A stretch of DNA of 64,000 nucleotides from Burkholderia cepacia (GTDB taxonomy: Bacteria; Pseudomonadota; Gammaproteobacteria; Burkholderiales; Burkholderiaceae). Both the position numbers and the translations under genes were made by a program. The notes below the pieces were generated by a model. The model had not been told where the DNA came from, did no database searches, and saw only the letters and a list, made by a program, of their open reading frames with translations. The DNA lies in the NCBI RefSeq assembly GCF_001039005.1, contig NZ_LDWR01000035.1, positions 41,251 to 105,250 on the forward strand, read 5' to 3'. Shown here piece by piece: positions 59,869 through 64,000 of this stretch (position 1 is the stretch's first letter; every line of letters begins with the position of its first letter).

Positions 59869-60672
59869 TTACCAGGTCGCGCCGGGATGCTGGCGCGCGA
59901 GGCTCTGCATTTCCGCGAGCAGGTAGCCCATGTGCTCCGAGTGCTCGCCCTGCTTGCCGGTCGTCACATGCTTGACCGGCGCCGGCAGCGTGAGCGTTGC
60001 TTCCGCTAGCGCGTCGTCCACGTCCGCGCGCCATGCGGCTTCGATCGAAGCCGGGGCCGGGCCGATGCCCGGTGCGGCGATCGCGTCGTCGACCGCATCG
60101 GCGGCGAAGAATTCACGCGTGTACGGGGCCAGGTAGTCGAGCGCATCCTGCGCGCGGCGGTGCGATTCGTCGGTGCCGTCGCCGAGCCGAACGAGCCACT
60201 CGCGTGCGTGCTGCACGTGATAGCGGGTTTCCTTTACCGATTTCGCGGCGATCGCGGCAAGCTGCGTGTCGGTCGACGTTTCCAGCGCGCTCCACACATG
60301 GAGCATCAGCGCCGCGTACAGGAAGTTGCGCACGATCGTCACCGCGTAGTCCTTGTCGGCGTGCGCGGTGCCGGCGACCGGGCCGTAGTGCGGCAGCTCG
60401 GCGAGCGTGAAGTTCGCGAACTCGCGCTCGGTACGGAAGTACGCGTAGTCGTCCTCGGTCTTCGTCGCGCCGGTGAGCTGGCGCTCGAGTTCGGCCGCGT
60501 GCGTATACAGCATGCGCGCCTGGCCGATGAGATCGAGGCTCATGTTGGTGAGCGCGATGTCTTCTTCGAGGATCGGGCCGTGGCCGCACCATTCGGCATT
60601 GCGCTGACCGAGGATCAGCGCGTTGTCCGCGAGGCGCAGCACGTAGGAGAGGTGTTCGGGCGTGATCGTCAT
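59869..60672 (-). CDS. paaC: Phenylacetyl-CoA epoxidase structural subunit PaaC
   Basis: 267 aa ferritin-like helical bundle. It resembles PaaA in fold but lacks the metal ligands; ADNALILGQRNAEWCGHGPILEEDIALTNMSLDLIGQAR near the start and the late HMGYLLAEMQSLAR are family landmarks. Pairs with PaaA as structural partner. Confidence 0.95.
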   Translation of the reverse strand: MTITPEHLSYVLRLADNALILGQRNAEWCGHGPILEEDIALTNMSLDLIGQARMLYTHAAELERQLTGATKTEDDYAYFRTEREFANFTLAELPHYGPVAGTAHADKDYAVTIVRNFLYAALMLHVWSALETSTDTQLAAIAAKSVKETRYHVQHAREWLVRLGDGTDESHRRAQDALDYLAPYTREFFAADAVDDAIAAPGIGPAPASIEAAWRADVDDALAEATLTLPAPVKHVTTGKQGEHSEHMGYLLAEMQSLARQHPGATW

Positions 60673-60682
60673 GGCGCGGGCG

Positions 60683-60967
60683 TTACATGTGGTTGACTTC
60701 GTCGGGCAGCGTGTAGAACGTCGGGTGACGGTAGATCTTGTCGCCCGCCGGTTCGAACAGTTCGGCCTTCTCGTTCGGATCCGATGCGGTGATCGCCGAC
60801 GACGGCACCACCCAGATGCTCACGCCTTCCTGGCGGCGCGTGTAGACGTCGCGCGCCATGCGCAGCGCCATCGTCGCGTCGGCGGCGTGCAGGCTGCCGC
60901 AATGCTTGTGGTCGAGGCCTTGCTTGCTGCGCACGAACACTTCCCAGATCGGCCATTCCTTGTTCAT
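60683..60967 (-). CDS. paaB: Phenylacetyl-CoA epoxidase subunit PaaB
   Basis: 94 aa. Small bridging subunit of the epoxidase complex; the whole protein, from EWPIWEVFVRSKQGLDHKHCGSLHA to the DKIYRHPTFYTLP end, follows the family pattern. Only 10 bp to paaC. Confidence 0.95.
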   Translation of the reverse strand: MNKEWPIWEVFVRSKQGLDHKHCGSLHAADATMALRMARDVYTRRQEGVSIWVVPSSAITASDPNEKAELFEPAGDKIYRHPTFYTLPDEVNHM

Positions 60968-61011
60968 CACTTTCTCCTGATTCCCTGATTCCTGAATTCG
61001 ATGGTTGCCGC

Positions 61012-62010
61012 TCAGGCGGCGTGCTGTTCGGCGCGGGCGCGGCGCTTCGCCTCGTGCGCGAGCGCGGCTTCGCGCACCCATGCGCCATCCTCGTGCGCTT
61101 TCACGCGGGTCGCGAGGCGTTCCTTGTTGCACGGGCCGTCGCCGTTGACGACGCGCCAGAATTCGTCCCAGTCGATCGTGCCGTAGTCGTGGTGGCCGCG
61201 CGCGTCGTTCCATTTCAGGTCGGGGTCGGGCAGCGTCACGCCGAGTACCTTCGCCTGGTCGACCGTCGCGTCGACGAACTTCTGCCGCAGGTCGTCGTTC
61301 GAGATCCGTTTGATGCCCCATTTCGCGGACTGGCTGCTGTGGACCGAATCGGCGTCGCTCGGGCCGAACATCATCAGCACCGGCCACCACCAGCGGTCCA
61401 CGGCCTGCTGGACCATCTCGCGCTGCGCGTTGCTGCCCTTCATCATCGACAGCAGTGCGTCGAAACCCTGGCGCTGGTGGAACGATTCTTCCTTGCACAC
61501 GCGGATCATCGCGCGTGCGTACGGGCCGTACGTGCAGCGGCACAGCGGGATCTGGTTCATGATCGCGGCGCCGTCGACGAGCCAGCCGATCACGCCGACA
61601 TCGGCCCAGGTCGGCGTCGGGTAGTTGAAGATGCTCGAGTATTTCGCCTTGCCGGCGTGCAGCGCGTCGATCAACGAATCGCGCGACACGCCGAGCGTTT
61701 CGGCCGCGCTATAAAGATAGAGGCCGTGACCGGCTTCGTCCTGGACCTTCGCGAGCAGGATCGCCTTGCGCTTCAGGCTCGGCGCGCGCGAGATCCAGTT
61801 GCCTTCGGGCAACATGCCGACGACTTCCGAATGCGCGTGCTGCGAGATCTGGCGAACCAGCGTCTTGCGATAGGCGTCGGGCATCCAGTCCTGCGGTTCG
61901 ATCTTGCCGTCCGCGGCCATGATCGCATCGAACCGCGCCTGCTCGGGCGACTCGGCTGCGGCGTCGAGCGGGGCGACGTTGCCGGGGATGTCGAGGGATT
62001 GCGTGTACAT
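61012..62010 (-). CDS. paaA: Phenylacetyl-CoA 1,2-epoxidase catalytic subunit PaaA
   Basis: 332 aa di-iron enzyme that forms the ring epoxide of phenylacetyl-CoA. The diiron helix motifs are visible: KVQDEAGHGLYLYSAAETLG, and the second-pair helix CKEESFHQRQGFDAL. RQISQHAHSEVVGMLPEG and DWMPDAYRKTL are also conserved. First gene of the operon; its promoter carries the PaaR-type palindrome. Confidence 0.97.
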   Translation of the reverse strand: MYTQSLDIPGNVAPLDAAAESPEQARFDAIMAADGKIEPQDWMPDAYRKTLVRQISQHAHSEVVGMLPEGNWISRAPSLKRKAILLAKVQDEAGHGLYLYSAAETLGVSRDSLIDALHAGKAKYSSIFNYPTPTWADVGVIGWLVDGAAIMNQIPLCRCTYGPYARAMIRVCKEESFHQRQGFDALLSMMKGSNAQREMVQQAVDRWWWPVLMMFGPSDADSVHSSQSAKWGIKRISNDDLRQKFVDATVDQAKVLGVTLPDPDLKWNDARGHHDYGTIDWDEFWRVVNGDGPCNKERLATRVKAHEDGAWVREAALAHEAKRRARAEQHAA

Positions 62011-62052
62011 GGCGAGGCTCTCGTCCGGTTGAATGTCTGCGAAGTATAAGCC

Positions 62053-62068
62053 AACCGACCGGTCGGTT
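62053..62068. promoter_or_regulatory. 16-bp perfect palindrome in the paaA promoter (PaaR-type operator)
   Basis: AACCGACCGGTCGGTT is a perfect 16-bp palindrome. On the minus strand it sits between a TATACT -10 (62043-62048) and the weak -35 region, 43 bp before the paaA ATG, so a bound TetR protein would block polymerase. Confidence 0.8.
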
Positions 62069-62209
62069 AATAAATTTCTTGCGGATTTGTGGCGAGACGC
62101 GGGTAAACGAGAGAAGTCGGGGCGCGATCAGGCGTCGCGACCGTGGTCCGGTGCGTGGCCCCCGCATCTTCTGCGGCACAATGCCCGCTTTCCGATGAGG
62201 ATTTTGCCG

Positions 62210-63475
62210 ATGTCATTCCGAAGCAGTTTCGCCGCGGCCGTGCTGGGTGCGGCCGTTTTCGTGTCGCCGCTCGCAGCGTCGGCCACGCCGTCGGGATGGG
62301 TTGCTGCGTGGGCGACCGCGTTGCAGCCGATTCCCGACCTTGCCGCGCCGCCGCCGCTCTATCGCGCACCCGACGTGGCCGGGCGGACCGTGCGCCAGAT
62401 CGTCTATCCGACGGTGTCGGGGCGGGCCGCGCGGATTCGCGTCAGCAACGCCTACGGTCGCGCGCCGCTGGTCGTCGAGGCCGCGAGCCTCGCGCGCGCC
62501 GGCGAGGGTGCCGCGCTCACCGGCGGCGCGGCGGCGCCGGTCCGGTTCGGCGGCAAGGCGTCGGTGACGCTCGCGCCGGGCCAGGAATTCGAAAGCGATC
62601 CGGTGGCGATCGACGTGACGGCCGGGCGGCCGGTTGCAATCAGCCTCCAGATGGGGCCGAACCAGCGGATGACGGTCTGGCACCGCGTGTCGAACCAGTT
62701 CAACTATGTTTCAGCGCCGGGCGACCACGTGGGGGATCCGAACGCCGCCACGTTCCGCACCCGGTTTACCCAATATGCATGGGTGACCGAACTGGCCGTC
62801 GAAGCGGGTTCCGCGCGTGCCAGCGTGGCAGCGATCGGCGATTCGATCACCGACGGGCTGCGCTCGAGCCTGAACCGGAACCGCCGCTGGCCGGACGCGC
62901 TGGCGCGTCGGCTGACGGAGTCGGGCGTCGAGTCGGTCGGCGTCGCGAATCTCGGTATCAGCGGGAACCGGCTGCTCAGCGATTCGGCGTGTTACGGCAC
63001 GTCGCTGGCGTCGCGGTTCGAGCGCGATGCGCTGTCGCGCGCGGGCGTGAAGGCGGCGATCGTGCTGATCGGGATCAACGACATCAATTTCGCGGCGATG
63101 CCGCCGCGCGCGGGGCTCGATTGCGACCACCCGCATACGCAGGTCACGGCCGCGTCGCTGATTGACGGCTATCGCCGGCTGATCGAGGCGGCGCACCGCC
63201 AGGGCGTGAAGGTGTTCGGCGCGACGCTCACGCCGGCCGGTTTGCCGGCCGGGCGCGAGGAGATCCGGCTCGAGGTGAACCGCTGGATCCGGAGTGGCGG
63301 CGGGTTCGACGGTGTGGTCGATTTCGACGCGGCGCTGCGCGATCCGGCACGCCCGAGCGTGCTGCAGCGCCGATACGACAGCGGTGACGGCATTCACCCG
63401 AGCGACGCGGGCTACACGGCGATGGCCGACGCGGTACCGGTCGAGCAGCTCCAGGCTGCCGTGGGCGGCAAGTGA
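62210..63475 (+). CDS. Exported SGNH/GDSL hydrolase
   Basis: 421 aa. A signal peptide (about 1-27, cut after ASA-TPS) places it outside the cytoplasm. Its ~175-residue N-terminal beta domain precedes the hydrolase fold: block I AIGDSITDG with Ser212, block II NLGISGNRLL, block III IVLIGINDI, and the DGIHPSD Asp-His pair near 397. Lipase/esterase or carbohydrate deacetylase activity is likely. ATG 62210 follows GAGG at nine bases; another ATG lies five codons upstream. Confidence 0.9.
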   Translation: MSFRSSFAAAVLGAAVFVSPLAASATPSGWVAAWATALQPIPDLAAPPPLYRAPDVAGRTVRQIVYPTVSGRAARIRVSNAYGRAPLVVEAASLARAGEGAALTGGAAAPVRFGGKASVTLAPGQEFESDPVAIDVTAGRPVAISLQMGPNQRMTVWHRVSNQFNYVSAPGDHVGDPNAATFRTRFTQYAWVTELAVEAGSARASVAAIGDSITDGLRSSLNRNRRWPDALARRLTESGVESVGVANLGISGNRLLSDSACYGTSLASRFERDALSRAGVKAAIVLIGINDINFAAMPPRAGLDCDHPHTQVTAASLIDGYRRLIEAAHRQGVKVFGATLTPAGLPAGREEIRLEVNRWIRSGGGFDGVVDFDAALRDPARPSVLQRRYDSGDGIHPSDAGYTAMADAVPVEQLQAAVGGK

Positions 63476-63550
63476 CACCCTTCTATATATAGAGTGAAGT
63501 GCTGCCGGCGGCCTGGAGGTCGGCAGCGACACCTGGCCCGTCGAGCCCAA

Positions 63551-63583
63551 AGCCACCGTGCGCGGTAGCGCACGGTGGCTTTT
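63551..63583 (+). terminator. Intrinsic terminator after the SGNH hydrolase gene
   Basis: Perfect 13-bp stem (63551-63563 with 63568-63580), GGTA loop, then TTTT. Confidence 0.88.
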
Positions 63584-63764
63584 CAAAATAATTTCACAAA
63601 GGGGCTTGCGCGAACGGGGCGGGGTGCATAGAATCACGCCTCTTTCGCGCTAACGGAAACGCAGCGCGGGAGAGGGAAGCGGTGCGGTTGGGGTGCGGTG
63701 GTAACGAGCCCTGGCAGCGCACGAAGTTGAACCCCGCAGTCGCAACGAAGTAGTTAAAAAGTTG

Positions 63765-63793
63765 TTGACGAACTGCGAAACACGGTTCATAAT
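63765..63793 (+). promoter_or_regulatory. rRNA operon promoter
   Basis: TTGACG (63765-63770), exactly 17 bases, CATAAT (63788-63793), with an A/T-rich UP-like element (AGTTAAAAAG, about 63752-63761) just upstream. The following leader with boxA confirms that it drives an rrn operon. Confidence 0.85.
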
Positions 63794-63799
63794 CTCGCT

Positions 63800-64000
63800 T
63801 CTCTGCTGCTGAAAACGCAGCGCTGCCGGGAAACACGAAGTTCCTCGCAGATTGCTCTTTAAAAATTAACAGCCGATAAGTGTGGGCGCTTGATGGAAGC
63901 GAGCTGATCCTCGGATCAGATAGCAAAAGTATCAAGAGTCTCACACTAAAGTAAGTCAGGTTCATGAAGCAATTCATGTTCCTGTCAGCTTTGAGTGAGC
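63800..64000 (+). other. rrn leader with boxA antitermination site (16S rRNA starts beyond the window)
   Basis: TGCTCTTTAA at 63853-63862 is the boxA element used by the Nus antitermination complex. The rest of the leader is low in GC and shows small hairpins such as GATCC/GGATC near 63906-63918. The 16S rRNA sequence is not reached inside the window. Confidence 0.88.

Noticed and set aside
63800..64000. Start of 16S rRNA inside the window
   Set aside because: Only the leader and boxA are present; the conserved 16S 5' sequence is not reached.

Overview
The window looks like part of the main chromosome of a Burkholderia, most likely a cepacia-complex-like species. The evidence is uniformly GC-rich DNA with strong third-position GC bias, a flhF-flhG-fliA block, an ahcY gene behind an S-adenosylhomocysteine riboswitch, a paaABCDE operon with a TetR-type palindrome, Burkholderia-type DUF2957 lipoproteins, and the promoter and leader of an rRNA operon at the right edge. 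No prophage, transposase, integrase or CRISPR array was seen. Genes are densely packed, and many convergent pairs are separated by textbook intrinsic terminators.

Layout. 1-2.7 kb: end of a flagellar operon (flhF, flhG, fliA). 2.7-5.7 kb: SAH riboswitch, ahcY, a small membrane protein and metF, forming a methyl-cycle unit. 5.7-13 kb: amidase, dienelactone hydrolase, nitronate monooxygenase, an orphan branched-chain amino acid binding protein, an MFS transporter and a HugZ-like protein. 13-17 kb: small H-NS protein, CDF metal exporter, Lrp regulator, exonuclease and metallo-hydrolase. 17-21.7 kb: a run of hairpins that may be a structured RNA, rlpA, rsmI, then yraN-diaA-dolP-cytochrome c and tRNA-Ala(CGC). 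21.8-26.3 kb: small membrane protein, glucarate catabolism (gudD, gudP) and a LysR regulator. 26.3-33.4 kb: GST, DUF2239 plus carotenoid oxygenase, and a four-gene ABC export operon. 33.8-39 kb: a small secreted peptide, Mut7-C RNase-like protein, a dehydrogenase, a LysE exporter and a divergent MFS/LysR pair. 39-42.8 kb: a candidate short sRNA, OmpW, and two tandem DUF2957 lipoproteins. 43-49.4 kb: argC, flavodoxin, PEBP protein, pyrE and maeB. 49.5-62 kb: aromatic degradation (fused indolepyruvate oxidoreductase, hppD with a divergent Lrp regulator, GNAT, TetR, DUF1835, paaABCDE). 62-64 kb: SGNH hydrolase, then the rrn promoter and leader.

How it fits together. AhcY and MetF sit behind a riboswitch sensing the AhcY substrate, so this is a self-regulated methyl-cycle unit. 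The 49-62 kb part can feed aromatic amino acids into central metabolism: aryl-pyruvates could become aryl-acetyl-CoA (indolepyruvate oxidoreductase), 4-hydroxyphenylpyruvate becomes homogentisate (HppD), and phenylacetyl-CoA is epoxidised by PaaABCDE under a palindromic operator. The glucarate pair lies behind a LysR gene and a perfect 15-bp inverted repeat.

Most notable observations: (a) a promoter-terminator island at 38997-39091 predicting a ~60-nt RNA with two anti-Shine-Dalgarno repeats that match ribosome binding sites elsewhere in the window; (b) an FlhG that keeps its FlhF-activating helix but has lost the P-loop lysines; (c) a dispersed-type palindromic repeat translated as part of the PaaE N-terminus; (d) the tandem DUF2957 lipoproteins next to OmpW; (e) the four-hairpin locus at 17.2 kb.
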